Assembly (NCBI GenBank): GCA_947179155.2 | Contig: OX359269.1 | Location: 28,973,517-29,037,516, forward strand | Reading direction: 5' to 3' | Source of the DNA: Hedera helix | Taxonomy: Eukaryota; Streptophyta; Magnoliopsida; Apiales; Araliaceae | DNA: 64,000 nt | Shown: positions 10,409 to 24,188 of the stretch, piece by piece | How the letters are laid out: the number at the start of each line of letters is the position of its first letter | Numbering within the stretch: position 1 is the first letter of the stretch | Notes under the pieces: generated by a model | The model's database searches: none | The model's input: only the letters and a program-made list of their open reading frames with translations | Told to the model about the DNA's origin: nothing | Program-made: the position numbers and the translations under genes

Positions 10409-11588
10409 TATATTATAATACAAAAGTGATAATATATAAGATAAAATATACACGTAGATAGTTGTTAATATGCAAACAAATAAGAAGAAAGCGCGTAAGA
10501 AACCCAATTAAATTAATTCCTCAAGCCACTCAACCCTTAACTTGAGAGAGAGAGAGAGAGAGAGAGTTGTATATGCGTGAAGGGTTCATTTTATGATGAA
10601 TAATACATCTCATTTATTCGCCTTCTTCCTAATGCATGTATATCTATTTGCGGCTTACTTTTACATGTTTAATACCATCTCCCTTAGACAAAAGAGTTAC
10701 TTAATTTATAAATTTATAACTTTTAAAAACAACTTTTTGTTCCATATTTAATTCTAAATTTATTAAGTATTTTAGGTTATGTTAATTTGCAATTATTTTG
10801 TATAAAATTAAACTATTTAAATTGTTAATACTACTATTAATCTTTAAGCTTTTTAAATATTTGGATTAGTAAAAATATGACAATCTCATGTACTATTTTG
10901 CTTTATTTTTGAAATTGAGAGATTATATAATCTCAAGGAATAAGGTATGACTCAATAATATCTCCTTTTGAAATATTTAATGGCCTTAGAATTTAACAAA
11001 ATAGGAAAAGAAATTATTATTATTAAAAATTACTTCAAAAATAAAAAAGTGTTTATAAGTATTAAACGAGTATTAATAAGTAAAAATAATTCAATTTCAT
11101 ACAACATAATAGAATACAAACGTAGCCTTAGTCAGATTCGGATGTAGCTTGTGGCCAGCTATTGCAATTGCCATAATTGTACCTTTGAATTGTTTTTTAC
11201 TTAGTGTACTTATGCCACTATTACTGGGTACAATTTTATCCTATAACATCTAATTATATATGGACTTATGGTTCTGTTGTCTATGTTTCATTGCGACACT
11301 ATCTCATTTTAAAGGAAACACAAAACATACACTAATCCTAACTATCAAGTTACATATATTTTATGCATGGATACTTAGTTCCTTGACCAAAGAGACGATT
11401 TTTTAGCAATTGTTTGGCTACAATATTACACGGAATAAATTAGAAGAGAAAAATTCCAATTAATACGTTTCACTTACTTTTCTTTTTAATTATTTTTTTC
11501 TTTCTTTATCTTGTAAGTTTCTAGAAATTAATTAGCTACATGGGAGGATTATGCCCAAAAATTGTTAAAAATAAAAGTGAAAGAGGGG

Positions 11589-11631
<43 letters not shown>

Positions 11632-12427
11632 TGAGACTTTATAACAAAATTTCTAGAATAAAGATAAGATCTAAATATAGATAATATATACACCCTAGTC
11701 AATCTCATCTCACTGGCATTAATTTTATTAGAACTTGTTTATCTACTCATAAGAAATATGCAGTAAATTGTCACTATTGGCGATATAAAATAGCGATTAT
11801 CATATTTGATTAGAGTATAACATTTGCAAAGATCAACATTTTGTTTATAAGAAAAAACATACTAATTATCTTTTTGGTTTATTTGTTGATAATGTTTACA
11901 ATTCTTTACTAGTTACAAATACAAGTGTCAAAAAAGTATTTCTATAAAAAAATACCGTCTCAACTTACTCGCGCAACTCGGTTAGATGCAAATGATTCAA
12001 TGTACAACTGATTGGTGACTTACATTGAAAGTAAGATAAACAATCATTGGATATTAATTATGCACAATAAATAAATAAATAAATAAAATTCATTAAATTC
12101 TTAAAGAATGTTATTATTTAATAAGACAAGGATCCAAAAAATCTTATAGCTATTAGAATTGAATTCAAATTTTCCCCAACCTCTTCTCATCAACGGACTC
12201 TTGAAATTTACGAACCAGTGCGGTTCATTTGATATTAAAGCTGAGCTGTGTTCTTGTTTTCAGTGGTTATATCTATTTATGTTATAAATAGGCATTCTCT
12301 ACATTGGAAATTTGTAATTTTTTGAGAAAATCAGTAGAAAATATTTCTCCTCCCACATATATATTCCCATGTTATTTCTTCTCTCATTATCTCTGTTAAT
12401 TAATTATATATATATCTATGTGGAATC
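10237..12427. other. Gene-free interval with microsatellites
   Basis: No gene is recognisable. It contains (TA)n-(CA)n at about 10371-10409, (GA)n at 10544-10566 and (AT)n at about 11590-11628. Bases 12275-12300 include TTATAAATAG, a possible promoter, but no gene follows before the solo LTR at 12428. Confidence 0.6.
12423..12427. other. Target-site duplication GAATC (left)
   Basis: GAATC directly precedes the LTR start and is repeated at 13762-13766 directly after its end. Confidence 0.85.
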
Positions 12428-13761
12428 TGTTGGATTTTTACTATAATATCCTATTTATCTATTTATTTAATGTTTATTAATGTTGGACATTTATTTATTA
12501 ATAAATGTACATCATTCGTCAATCATTAAATGGTCATTTATTATGTTTAATATAAATCTCCAAATTTATATATATTATGATTTATGTGTATAAATAAGTA
12601 TTATACGTATAAGATATAAATCATATGTAATATATATAAATAAAGATATAATAGTTTATAACCTATGATAATTTGGAGATATTATCTTGTAGGTTATATT
12701 GCTTTAATATAGATGATTTATCTTGATCATGGAAGTTGGACTTCTAATTAAAGTACTAATGCATTAACGGTGTGCATTAAATGGATCATGTGATAATATT
12801 TTATTTATAAAATATTTTTACACAAATACTAACTTGTTAATGTTTCTTAATTTTGAAATAAAAATGAACTTAATGTTGTTAAATATATTAATTTAATATT
12901 CCAACGAGTGAAATTACATTGTGTTAATTAATACCTCAGAATGTTAATTAATATATTTAATTAATACTAGGAACATTATTATTGTCAAAACATCTATAAG
13001 ATTTTTCATATAATAATTTATTATTGATCATAGAATCTTGGTCAAGTCTTTTAATATTTATTATTAAAATGATTGATTTAATTGTTAAATCAATTTATGA
13101 TCAAATGAAGATAAGTTATGGACTTATGAAATTAGTTTTAATATATTGGGATTATATTTAATTTTGAAATATTTATGTACATCTATAGAGGAAATATTTA
13201 TAGTTAATTAGTAAATGGTTTATTTTATTTAATTTTTGGACTGAAGTGCAATTATAATTATTTAGTGGAATTAATTATAATTAATATTTATTTAGTATAT
13301 TATTATTAGATAATAATATATGAATAAGTATTGGAGTCAGAATAAAAATACCTTTGGATCCCCATCCTAGCCTAAAGCCTAATATGAATCAGTTTCATAA
13401 GAGAGATAATGATCAATAAGGATATAAATATATCATTGATCACATACGTAAATGAGGTTATTATTCCAAATCAGATAAAAGACCAAATAGCGTATACTAT
13501 CTCTCTTCTTCTAGGAAAAACACGTAAAGTATTTTTTCAAAAGAGTACTTTGAAGACCACACTCCAGATTCAGTATAAGGTCATAGGAAGGAAGATTTTA
13601 AGAATATTCGAAGATTCAAACGTGTTAATCCAATCAAGTACTAGGTAACAATTCATATTATAGATACATAGTATATATATAATTGTTGTTTTGTATAAAA
13701 TCATAAAAATAATCTTATTTTATTAAATTTTTAAACTACTTTTTAGAGAATTTAACCAACA
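12428..13761 (+). mobile_element. Solo LTR, 1334 bp, copia-like ends
   Basis: The sequence starts TGTTGG and ends CCAACA, the inverted termini typical of Ty1/copia LTRs, and is flanked on both sides by the 5-bp duplication GAATC. It has no primer site or polypurine tract beside it, so it is a solo LTR left by recombination between two LTRs. The interior is AT-rich; the 79-codon reading frame at 13409-13648 matches nothing I recognise and is probably chance. Orientation is uncertain because the ends are palindromic. Confidence 0.82.
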
Positions 13762-13766
13762 GAATC

Positions 13767-16065
13767 AACTGTGACCCTATCAATTTCCTTTAGATTTGCC
13801 ACATTTTAAAATTTTAATATAATTTCTTTTTGTCCATAAAAAAGTAGAAGACGACAAAATAAGTTAATTCTGAGCACTTACAATAATTAAAATATCCAAA
13901 CTAAAACATCTCTCAAAATTCATAAATATATCGTTTTCAACTATTTGAGACATTAAATTTTTTAAGTTCAACAACATCGATTAATCATTAATGTATAATA
14001 GTTAAGACAATCATTTTTCACAGGACAATAAAGATGGGCACAAGGCAATTTTTATTGTCTTGACAATTTTGCCTTTATATCTTCTTCATCTCCTGCATTG
14101 CCTGAAGATTATTCCCACAGCACACGACTGTGAAGGTGAAAAACTATAGTGACCAACTATCGAGCCTTATCTTCTCCAATGAGATTAGGACTATGAACCA
14201 CCATGCATAGAAATCGATCAACCAAATACGAAAAAATACATCAAACCTCAAAGAATGAAATATACAAATTGGGTATTTGATTATTGCAGGAAGAACTAGG
14301 AATTTAAAAACAATCTGTTACTTGAGAGAAATCCTGAGATTTAAGCATGAAAACTAAATGTATAAATCAACAGAGAGAGAAATAAAATAGAAAATTAGGC
14401 AAGAGGTACAGATCATACATCTGTAGCAGAAAGGGAGTAAGATAATCTACAAGGTGGTATACAAGATGACATGGAAATTAAGTTGGGAAGATAGCAGTTC
14501 AACTAGTAAGGCAGAGGCTGAAGATCAAGAGGAGTTAATAGTTTCATGCATCAAACATAAGGAAGTCAAAGAGGGCAAAGCAGAATCTAGCTTGGATGTC
14601 TAATTATATTAGAGGCAAAGAGAAAAGAGGCGGGAAAAGGAGAGGGAGGTAGTTATAGGAATTCCAAATAGCTGTCATTAGGTGGTCATAAGCCAACGGT
14701 TGAGATTGCACAAGAGAGATAGGAAGCAAGGGCTAGGATTAGTTTTGTTAGTTGAAGAGAGAGTATAAAGACAAATAAATGTAATAGAATTGGTGTGATT
14801 TTGTGAATGTAACAGAAGGAGATGAGATATTGATAGAATCGCTATAGTTGTGAATAGAGAGATGAAACTACTACTCTCTGTGATTTAATTCCAAGTAATG
14901 TCTCATTTGTGTGTAAAGCAATTTCTACGGAGAATGAAAAAGAGGTATTATGGCTTTTGATTGCATTTTCCATGTTTGTGGAGACGGCGTGAATCTGCCG
15001 AAGGAGATGAAAGAGGATAAGGGTAAAGTTGTCAAGTAAATAAAGATTACTCTGCGCCCATCTTATTGTCCTGTTAATATTAATTCTCATAGCTAATTAG
15101 GTGATGATTAATAATCTCTTACAACATATTTGGTCTAGATTCTCTTTTAACATCTTTTTCATATTTTATATAAATTTAGATTTTTTTCCCTCTCGTCCAT
15201 TATCTCATTTTTTATATTGTTGTCACATAATATTTATTTATATAAAAATTAATTATAAATAAATAATTAAGTCACACTTGCCAAGAATACATAATATGGG
15301 ACATAGATTAGGATTAAAAAAAAATTGGACTCATACTATATATGATGTATCCATTTATAATCAGGGACGGATCTATATTCACGAGAAGGTGGACAATTAT
15401 CCTCTTTTTAATTGCTTGAAATATTGACAATTTATCAATATTTTAACAAAAAATTGTTAAATTTTCTGTTGCCGACCTATTCTGAAAGAAGATTGATTTT
15501 TTATCAGGTGGAATCTAGCGGAAGATTCCTTAAATCTGATTTTATAGGACTAGTGTAATGGAGAGGCAATAAAGCAAACTGTTTATGAACCGTTAGCGGC
15601 AATTAGTTGGTTTGCTACTTTGCTACTTAGAGGAGCTGCTTCCTTGCGTAAGTTGCTTTATAAATAAATTAAAACTTCACTATACTTTTAAATCATTTTT
15701 ATACCAAAACTAAGAAAATAATTATCTCATCTATTACTATACATACCAGCGGCTCATGATGCCGTACAAAATACGGATTTAATTATAAAATTATTTTATT
15801 GCATATATTTTTAGTATTATACTATACTAATATACTAATTATAGTAATAATTGATTAATATTATGTATGATAATTCTTATATAAGAAAATTATTATTTTT
15901 CTAAAATATATTATTTAACTAATAAAAAGTTAATAATAATAATAACTTATCTATTCATATAATATAAATAATACTATTTGACGATTCATTTGTTTATATA
16001 TTCATATATTCATCAACTAATGTAATAGTAACTTATATTTAAATTCAAATAATTATACTTATATA

Positions 16066-16112
<47 letters not shown>

Positions 16113-16880
16113 TATTAATATAATTGATAATAATATAAATTTTACTACACACTAGCTGAATTAAAATTTATATGAAAATAAGAGATAATGATATGTACGT
16201 AATTATGATAATAAGAATACAAATAGATTAATATTAAAATAAAATAAGGAGTGAAAAAATACTTGAGTGATTTTTTTTCCTAGAAAAACAAGATCTTATT
16301 TATTTATTATTAGTATTAGTATCTTAAATATACGATGTATTCATTTCCTAAATTTTAACTGGAAAAAGAAATATCTTTTGATTTCTAACGAATTTTAGAT
16401 ACAGCCGAAACTTATCAATGTTGAAATAAAAATTGTTAATAGATTACTTACACCGAAACCTCATGAAACTACTGATGTTACAATATTGAAATACAAAATA
16501 TGAATAATCCTCATGGCCTCCTCAAAATTTAAATTACTATAGCATATAACCTGCATCATTCACCAATAAAAAAGAAACACAGTTATTGAACTACGTACAA
16601 TTTAAAAAGAATTGTGTGAAATAATTATCAAACAAATTATCATACATCCAAAATTTTGATGATTGAATGTTCATAATTAATAAGTAGTTTTGATGATTAG
16701 ATGTTCATGATTGAAAAGTGTTGTGGAAGAAATCATGATAGGATAGAGTTTTTTCTTTTTTAACGATAGTGGTCTAAGAAAAATATTTTAATCTCTTCCA
16801 ATAATTTTTTTTTGTTTATGTTTGTGCGTAAGAGTTAGATTTATATAATACTGATTATCTAAATCTTTAAAATGCATAAT
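13767..16880. other. Gene-free interval
   Basis: No gene is recognised. 14390-15110 is less AT-rich and includes GAGAGAGTATAAAG (about 14757-14771), which looks like a promoter of an old element, but no open frame of a known family follows. The 82-codon minus frame at 14842-15090 is not recognisable. At 15362 CAGGGACGGATCTA resembles the terminal motif of many plant hAT-type elements, without a clear partner end. (AAT)n lies at about 16067-16110. Confidence 0.55.
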
Positions 16881-18802
16881 TGTAACTACCCCAAATTCGT
16901 GTTCCTTGAACCTTGGATCTAGTTCGCCACTGAATAACTTTTTTCTTATCGTTAATGGCTTACAACAATATTATAATTGCCAAATAACCATTTATTTAAA
17001 GCTTTACAACATCTCTTTCTATTCCAAAATCGCAATCTTTACAAGTTCCTAATATGTCTCAATATCATATATGATACGAGTTCATTCTATTACAATCAAT
17101 TTGAATATTTAAACATCCACGATACACACTAACTATTTCTTTAATACGCAATCATTTTTACTTGTCCAATCTGGACTCGTAACTAAATCAATCTTTTAGA
17201 TTAACTAAATGATTTGCTAACTCAATAACTTTAAGCTTAATAACAAAACAAAAAATAACTCAGTAATTGTCTGTTAACATTTACACAATATCCTTCTTCT
17301 AAAAATCCAGTATTTATATGGATTTCTTCATTATTTACAAAATTTTAGTTTGCAAGAATGAGCACGACAACTCAACAAGTCTAATAGTTATCACATAACG
17401 CATAGTTCATATTTAAATTATGCTTCATGCAACATGCTTCACATTTTATACATAGACCATGTTCAATCATGCTTCACATTATAGTACTTCACCTTATCAT
17501 GCTTCACATTATCATACTTTACTCTACTTCACATTATCATGTTTCACATTACCTTATTCATATAGATAATAGAGTTTATATACCATAAATCATTTCAACA
17601 TTCACCGAACAATGACAGTTAATATTGCATCATAATTTCAATATGCACATTTAAACAATTCATAATAACTTCACATCATATTATTAAGTTAACACAAAAT
17701 AAGTTCTGAAAAACTTGTCTGGTTCGTTTCTACCATTTACGTTTATTTTGCATATTTTGTTCAACCTACAATTATATATGAAATTAACATAATCATTAGT
17801 TATAAGGACTATTAATTAGTCTCTATATAAGATTTTAACTTCAATTTATTAACTCTTAAAATGTCCAACAAATGAACCCTTGAGTTCTGGACAAAAATCT
17901 TAGCCCAAATCCTAGTTTAGACATGTCAAGTTCACTTAACCAACTTATGCCCATACTTTGCGTTCTTCATACAACTTTCATTTACAATATTATTCTATTA
18001 ATTAGACATTAATTAACTTTATATATTAGTTTATAATACAAATATATTTATTTTATACTTAATTCAACTTAAATTTTCACAGAAAATCCGACCCGACCCG
18101 GATCTACCCGACCCAACTCGGATCTACCCGACCCAACCCGATTAAAAACTAATCTTTCATAAAAATCCAAAACAGGGCCCCAACCCTTTTACTGTAGAAA
18201 CATTTCTAGGGTTTTGACGACCCTTCTTCACTCTAACTGCCATAACCTTTTCATTTTAAAATATTTTTGGGTGATTCTTGAGTCCATTCTTATCAGAATT
18301 TTTTCCTCTACAACTTCTCTTCAGATCGCAAATCCAAATTCCAAACAGAAGTAGGGTTAAAATTGCTCACAAGGACAGAATGAAAACTAGTTTCATAAAT
18401 TCTTGATTCGATTGGTTCAAACGTGATGCTACAAGCATTATTTTGCTAGATCATCATGTTTTATGACTCTACAACATTATAATACATAATATACATGATA
18501 TATGTCCCCACTAATTCAAACCTTTAACAACATAAAATAAAAGGATCGAGGTTAAAAAAACTTTTAACCTTTTAAGTGATCTTCTTTTTACTAAGGCTTT
18601 GCTATGAATGGCTAAACAACCTTCATGCTTCCTTTTCTTGCACCCGAAATGGTTAACACTTGGGTGATTCTCTCTTATTTAGCTCTTAAGCTTACAAGCT
18701 CTCCATACTTGAGCTCTCACTTCTCTTTACAACTCTCTCTCTATCTACAACTTGAGGTATCTAACAAATAAGCCAAACTCCTCCAAGTCTCTTGCCTCAT
18801 TC

Positions 18803-18810
18803 TATTTATA
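18803..18810 (-). promoter_or_regulatory. TATA box of LTR A
   Basis: Minus strand TATAAATA at a position equivalent to the TATA box of LTR B at 21855-21862. Confidence 0.6.
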
Positions 18811-19680
18811 GAAGTCTAGGAGTCTTACATTAACTCCTTAAATCTCTCAACATTGGTGAATTAAGATCTTAACTCATGCTTACTATGCTAAGGATTGACA
18901 ACTTGATGGACTAGCTAGGTAATTGACTAGAGTGGTTGGGTAGTTGGTGAGCAACCTTGACATTTGAGTGTGATAAAAGCAACATAACACCAACACTTAA
19001 CCCTCATGTGGTTAACTCTCTAACTCTCCACAAGACCTAGGGTTAAAATACTACATTTAACATTGGTCACGCAAATACCCAACCTTGGTTAAAGTTCATC
19101 TTATTTATATATTTACATATCTATACTTCTCCCAATACTTAACCACAATGTGGTTAACTTACTAACACATCAAGTGACCTAGGGTTGATCCACTAAATCC
19201 AACATTGGTTAAAGCTTCTCATCCTCCACCAATTAACTAATGTTTGGTTAACTCTCACCAAATATGTATACATATCATATATGTCTACTCATTTTTCACC
19301 AATTAACCCAAAGAGGGTTAATTCACACATTCAATACCACTTAAGGTCTATTCACTAACTCCCCTTTAATTAACTCTCTACAATCAAGTATACATATATT
19401 TAATAAATTTTTATATTTATTAACACTTAACTCTAACATTGATTAATGTTTTATTTTTCTTACCACTTAAAGTTAACAACTAACTCAAAAATGGTTAGTT
19501 TTCTACAAACATAATTCATAAGTTTAGGGAATTGATCATGTTGATTGACTTGGTGAATAACATAAGAAATGACCAATATTGGTAGAGTGTAAGCAAACTT
19601 GATATGGAGTGAATTAGATGCAACTTGATAACTATAATTTTCCCATTTTTGATTTATTTTTTTAATGTCTAATTATCATC

Positions 19681-19757
19681 TTATACATACATACATACAC
19701 ACACACACGCACGCGCGCACACGCACACACATACACGCGCACGCGCGCGCGCGCGCG

Positions 19758-19810
<53 letters not shown>
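19681..19810. repeat. Alternating purine-pyrimidine tract (AC/GC/AT)n
   Basis: About 130 bp of nearly unbroken alternation: TACATACATA, (AC)n, CGCGCG-rich (AC/GC)n, a pure (CG) core near 19736-19760, (CA)n and then (TA)n. CG and CA alternation is the classic Z-DNA forming sequence. It lies within LTR A. The corresponding part of LTR B has only (TG)n at 20759-20783. Confidence 0.95.
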
Positions 19811-19812
<2 letters not shown>

Positions 19813-19843
19813 TGTAGCACTTAACCCATAAATGGTTAAGGCT

Positions 19844-19848
19844 CTAAC
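19844..19848. other. Target-site duplication CTAAC (left) of LTR B
   Basis: CTAAC before TGTAATACCC at 19849, repeated at 27281-27285 after the LTR end ..CATCACA. Confidence 0.88.
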
Positions 19849-21854
19849 TGTAATACCCAAATATTTACAAGATTTGGAGATATGATCTTAAATGATTTAA
19901 TTAAAGGTTAAGGTTGAAAACTTAGAGTTGGAGAAGTGAGATGTGTAGAAAATGAGTAAATATTTTTTTTAACCTAATTTATTTATTAGGGATTAAATGT
20001 TAGAATATTATAATGATGCATGTGGAGAATTTATTAAAAAATAATTCAATTAAGAAGTTAATGTGGTTATATTGATACATATATACCTAAAGTGTGCTTT
20101 TTAGCCAAATAATAAGATGAATAAATTAATACTCAACAAAACTAATAAATTAATTAGTTTTAATATAGAACAAGAATGAATGTTATGAAATATAATTAAT
20201 TATGTTAATTCTATTAGTTATGAGTTAAAGTTATAGAAAAGCTAGAATGATTGCCTAGGATGACAATAATAAGAAGTTAATTAATTAAGTAATTAACTTA
20301 ATTATTAAGTTATAGTATATAATCCAATAATTGATTAAAATAAGCTCAATATATTAAGTTTTGTTGGTAATTATAGAGAGGTTTAAATAAATTTATGGAT
20401 TGAGCCTTATGAATAGTCCAAGTAATTTAATTACTACTAGTGGACTAGCCCAAAATGATTATAAGTTTTAACCTAATATAGGAATACTTGCATGAAGATG
20501 GATAATTAAATAATAAGCCCAATTGATTTTAAATGTAGTTAATATATGGGGTACTTGGAATATATTGTAAGTAGCCCAATGGATTTAAGTAAGGTAGTCC
20601 AATTGAATTAATTATCTAGCCCGAGTCATGGAATAATATTATAGATACAATTATGTATGTATATAATTTATTAAGATAGAATTGGTAGGTAACTATGGGT
20701 TGCATGTTGTAGATAATTAACCATATCTTAGTTAATTGTTAGGAGAAATTATAAGTGTTGTGTGTGTGTGTGTGTGTGTGTGTAATAAAAATAAAGAAAA
20801 AATGGTGGAGTGTTGACCAAATATGAGACCCCACTTGGGGATTGAGTATAGCTTGTATGTTGCTTGTATTCCATTTAAATTGGTCATTCACTTAGTCAAT
20901 TCCCTTAATTCATGCTAGGATGTAATTTAAATAAAAGGTTATTGGTGAATATGTGGAGATATACATGTTGTAAGTATATGGGTTGGTAGAGAGTTAACCA
21001 ATGTTGGTTAAATGAATTAACCATGGATAATATGAAAGCTTATACTTAACCACACATTAGGTAAATGGTGGAGAATTGTTGTTTACACTCAACTAAGAGG
21101 TGGTTCACCAACCCTAGTCAATTAAGATAGTCAATTCCTTAAATTCATGTTTGTAGAGAACTAATCATTGTTGGGTTAGTTGTTAACCCTAAGTGGTAAT
21201 AAAAATAAAACATTAACCAATGCTAGAGTTAAGTGTTAGTAAATATATAAATATATTGAATATATATGTATACTTGATTGTAGAGAATTAACCTTACTTG
21301 TGTTATTTGGTGGAAGATGTGTGTATGATTAATAAGATGAGTTTTAACTAAGGTTGGGTATTTGAGTGACCAAGGTTAAGTGTAGTACTTTAACCATAGG
21401 TCTTATGGAGAGTTAGAGAGTTAACCACATGTGGGTTAAGTGTTGGTGATATGTTGCTTGTAGTCAAGTTTATGGGTGACATTTTAAAGGTCAAATATGA
21501 GAAAAATGCAAGTATAGTGCAAGTATAGGTGAATGTGTATACATATATTGGGATATATATATATATATATATATATATAGATGCTTATATAATTATATAA
21601 GACATAAAAATAAAGCCAAATTGGTGTAAAATAAAAGTAAATCCTGAATTTTGGGGACTATATAGATGTGAAGCTTGCTTATTAGATGATTTTTGAGTGC
21701 AAAGTAGTTCAAGAAACCCCCAACCACCCTAGTCATTTATGTGGTCATTCAAAATATCTATCAAGTGATCATTCATGTAATAGTAAGCAAAATTAGAGAC
21801 TTAATTTCACCAATGCTAGTTGATTAAGGAGTTAAGGATGTGTTCCTAGAGTTC

Positions 21855-21862
21855 TATAAATA
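21855..21862 (+). promoter_or_regulatory. TATA box of LTR B
   Basis: TATAAATA about 2.0 kb into the LTR, in the same sequence context (..GTTCTATAAATAGAAAT) as its inverse in LTR A. Confidence 0.6.
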
Positions 21863-22919
21863 GAAATCACCAACACATGTACAATGTTGGTCATTTCTAT
21901 TCTTGCTATTATTTTTAGAGAAAGAAAGAAATTCTAGAGAGAAGTGAGAGTATTGTTGGAGAGTCTTGAGAGATATTACACTAGAAGTGTATTCATAGGA
22001 GCCAAAGTGGAGTCTCTAGCAAATTTTATAGCCAAGAGAAGGAGAGCACCTAAGTCAAAAAGGTTTAAAAGTGCTCTACATCTTTATCTTTTCATTTCTA
22101 TGGTCAAAATATATTGTTACCCGATCAAAATTTATTTTGATAATCTATAAGTCTAAATCTATGATATATAAGTAGATTCATTGTTTTGTATGTTTAATAC
22201 AAGTATTTATATGTGTGGTATGCAAATAAGTTGAAGAAAATGTCATATAAAATTTTATCGGTAAAACCCTAGTTAGCTAGGTACTAATTATTGTCATAGT
22301 TTGAAACTACAAGTTGGATAACTGATTTTTATGGTTAGAAAGTTATATATATGATGTATGATAAGCATATGATGTATGTAGAGTCATAAAATATGATGGT
22401 CTAGCAAATAATGCTTGTAGCATCATGTTTGAACCAATCAAATCAATGATTTATGAAGTTAGTTTTTATTTTGTCCTTATGAGCGATTTTAAGGCTAATT
22501 CCGTTTGAAATTTTGATTTAAAATCTAAAGAGAAGTTGTATAGGGGAAAATTATGATGAGAATGGACTTAAGAATCACCCCAAAATGTTTGTAAATGAAG
22601 AAGTTATGACAGTTTTAGTAAATGAGGATTGGGAAGTCCTCAAATTAGGATTTCTGAAATTTTATACCTTCGCCGCAACGGTCAAACACACTACCAGAAA
22701 CGTGTTTTAGCTATCCGGGTCGGGTCGGTCCGGGTCGGGTCAATCTGGGTCGAGTTTTTTTGTGAAAAATTAAGTTGAAATAAGTGTAATATGAACGTGT
22801 TTGAATACTAAACCAATATATATAGAATCTATTAGTGACTTAATGGTAGCTAAATGTTTAAAATTAAAGACTAAAGTTAACCTAATTAAAAAGTTAACTA
22901 TTGGTATTGTTTGAAGAGT

Positions 22920-23231
22920 ATTAAAATATTATTAAATGGTGAATAATATTAGTTTGAGATTAAAATATTGTTAAATGATTAATAATATTTGTAAATGATT
23001 AAAATATTATTACATGGTTAATAATATTAATAGATGATTAAAATATTATTAAATAGTTAATAATATTAATAAGAGATTAAAATATTATTAAATGATGAAT
23101 AATATTAGTAAGTGATTAAAATATTATTAAATGATTAATAATATTAGTAAGAGGTTAAAATATCATTAAATAATTCATAATATTAATAAGTGATTTAAAT
23201 ATTATTAAATGGTTAATAATATTTGAATTTA
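22920..23231. repeat. Tandem array, eight units of 39 bp
   Basis: Units start with ATTAAAATATTATTAAATG and continue TTAATAATATTAnTAAG/ATG. Eight units are visible with a strict 39-bp period (22920, 22959 and so on). Each unit holds AATATTATT and AATAATATT, which are complementary, so the array can fold. LTR A lacks it at the matching place. Confidence 0.9.
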
Positions 23232-24183
23232 GTTGTAAAGGTAGATAATATTTTGAGATATTTGGTACATTATTAAATGTCTAAATCATTAAGTTATATA
23301 AAAGAAGAAAGTTTAATTGAATTAAATTAATGTAAATAGTCCATTTGTGATTAATTTAGATAACTTATTAAAAGCGAGTCGTACGATGACGTGTAGTGAA
23401 GACATAAGTTGGTTAAGCGTACCTGAAATGTCCGAATTATATTTTGGGCTAGGGTTTTTGTCCGAAACTTAAGGGTTCGTTTGTCGGACATCTTAAGAGT
23501 TAATAATTTGAAGTTAGAGTCTTATATAAAGACTAAATAATAGTTATTTTAACTAATGATGATGTCAATTTCATATATAAATTGTAGGTTGAACGAAAGA
23601 TGCAAAATAAGTGTAAATGGTAGAAGCGAACTATGCAAGTTTTTCAGAACTTGCTCCTATGTGCATTGCTATGCTACAATGTGATATTAAATTATTGATA
23701 TGAAGATATATTGATGATATTTGTGATATGTGAAAAGTATGAGGTATGATTACATGTGAAATATGTACAAAATATGAAGCATGAATTGTTAGAGACTAGT
23801 TAATTATTATATGTGCTGCATGAGAAGTATGAAACATTTATAAAATGAAAAGTATAAAATGCATGATGTAGGAATAAAATGCAGAATATGTGTAACATAT
23901 GAAGCATGTAATGTGTTATGTGTAACTGTTAGACTTACTAAGCTGCTGTGCTCACTCTTACTATAAAATTAACACTTTCAGATAAGTGCAAGATATCCGA
24001 AGATTTCGTTAAAGATCAAGGATCAAGAATGCGTATTACTTTCACTAAAAGTTTAAATGATTGTTGTAGTTATGAGTCTGTATTGGACAGATAAAATAAT
24101 TGTGTAATTAAAGAAATTATTAGTATGTATTGTGAGTGTTTAAATACTCAAATTGATTGTAATAGAATGAACTCGTATCAAGT

Positions 24184-24188
24184 ATGAT
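24184..24188. other. Target-site duplication ATGAT (left) of LTR C
   Basis: ATGAT precedes TGTAAGACCCC at 24189 and is repeated at 27093-27097. Removing LTR C and one ATGAT restores the sequence seen in inverse in LTR A near 17055-17075. Confidence 0.92.

Larger units (their letters stand above)
16881..19848 (-). mobile_element. LTR A, 3' portion (split by LTR B)
   Basis: In minus orientation this ends in GGGGTAGTTACA at 16881. Together with 27286-29033 it makes one LTR of about 4716 bp. Its sequence is the inverse of LTR B over most of its length: 17690-17780 is the reverse complement of 23590-23660, and 18060-18140 of 22690-22760. It carries the conserved motif GAGCACGACAACTC (about 17362), GC-rich repeats of ACCCGACC (about 18085-18140), a TATA box (18803-18810) and a long purine-pyrimidine alternating tract (19681-19810). 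Insertion of LTR B interrupts it after the CTAAC at 19844-19848. Confidence 0.85.
19849..24188 (+). mobile_element. Solo LTR B, left portion
   Basis: LTR B starts with TGTAATACCC and ends with GGGGTCATCACA at 27280. Without the inserted LTR C it is about 4523 bp. The pair of CTAAC duplications and the absence of any primer site or internal region show that it is a solo LTR. Inside are (TG)n at 20759-20783, (AT)n at about 21551-21578, a TATA box at 21855-21862, GC-rich GGGTCGGGT repeats at 22717-22752, eight 39-bp repeats at 22920-23231 and the conserved motif TGTGCTCACTC near 23950. The short frame at 21944-22150 is part of the LTR and not a gene. Confidence 0.87.

Noticed and set aside
14842..15090. 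82-codon minus-strand frame
   Set aside because: No resemblance to a known family, no splice or promoter context, and low-complexity AT-rich surroundings.
15362..15720. hAT transposon starting CAGGGACGGATCTA
   Set aside because: Only one end resembles a terminal motif; no inverted partner or 8-bp duplication found.
21944..22150. 68-codon frame
   Set aside because: It lies just downstream of the LTR B TATA box within LTR sequence; relatives do not keep it open.
16881..24188. A single giant foldback transposon formed by the inverted halves
   Set aside because: The 5-bp duplications CTAAC and ATGAT and the continuity of LTR A across B explain the inverted halves as two related LTRs in opposite orientation.
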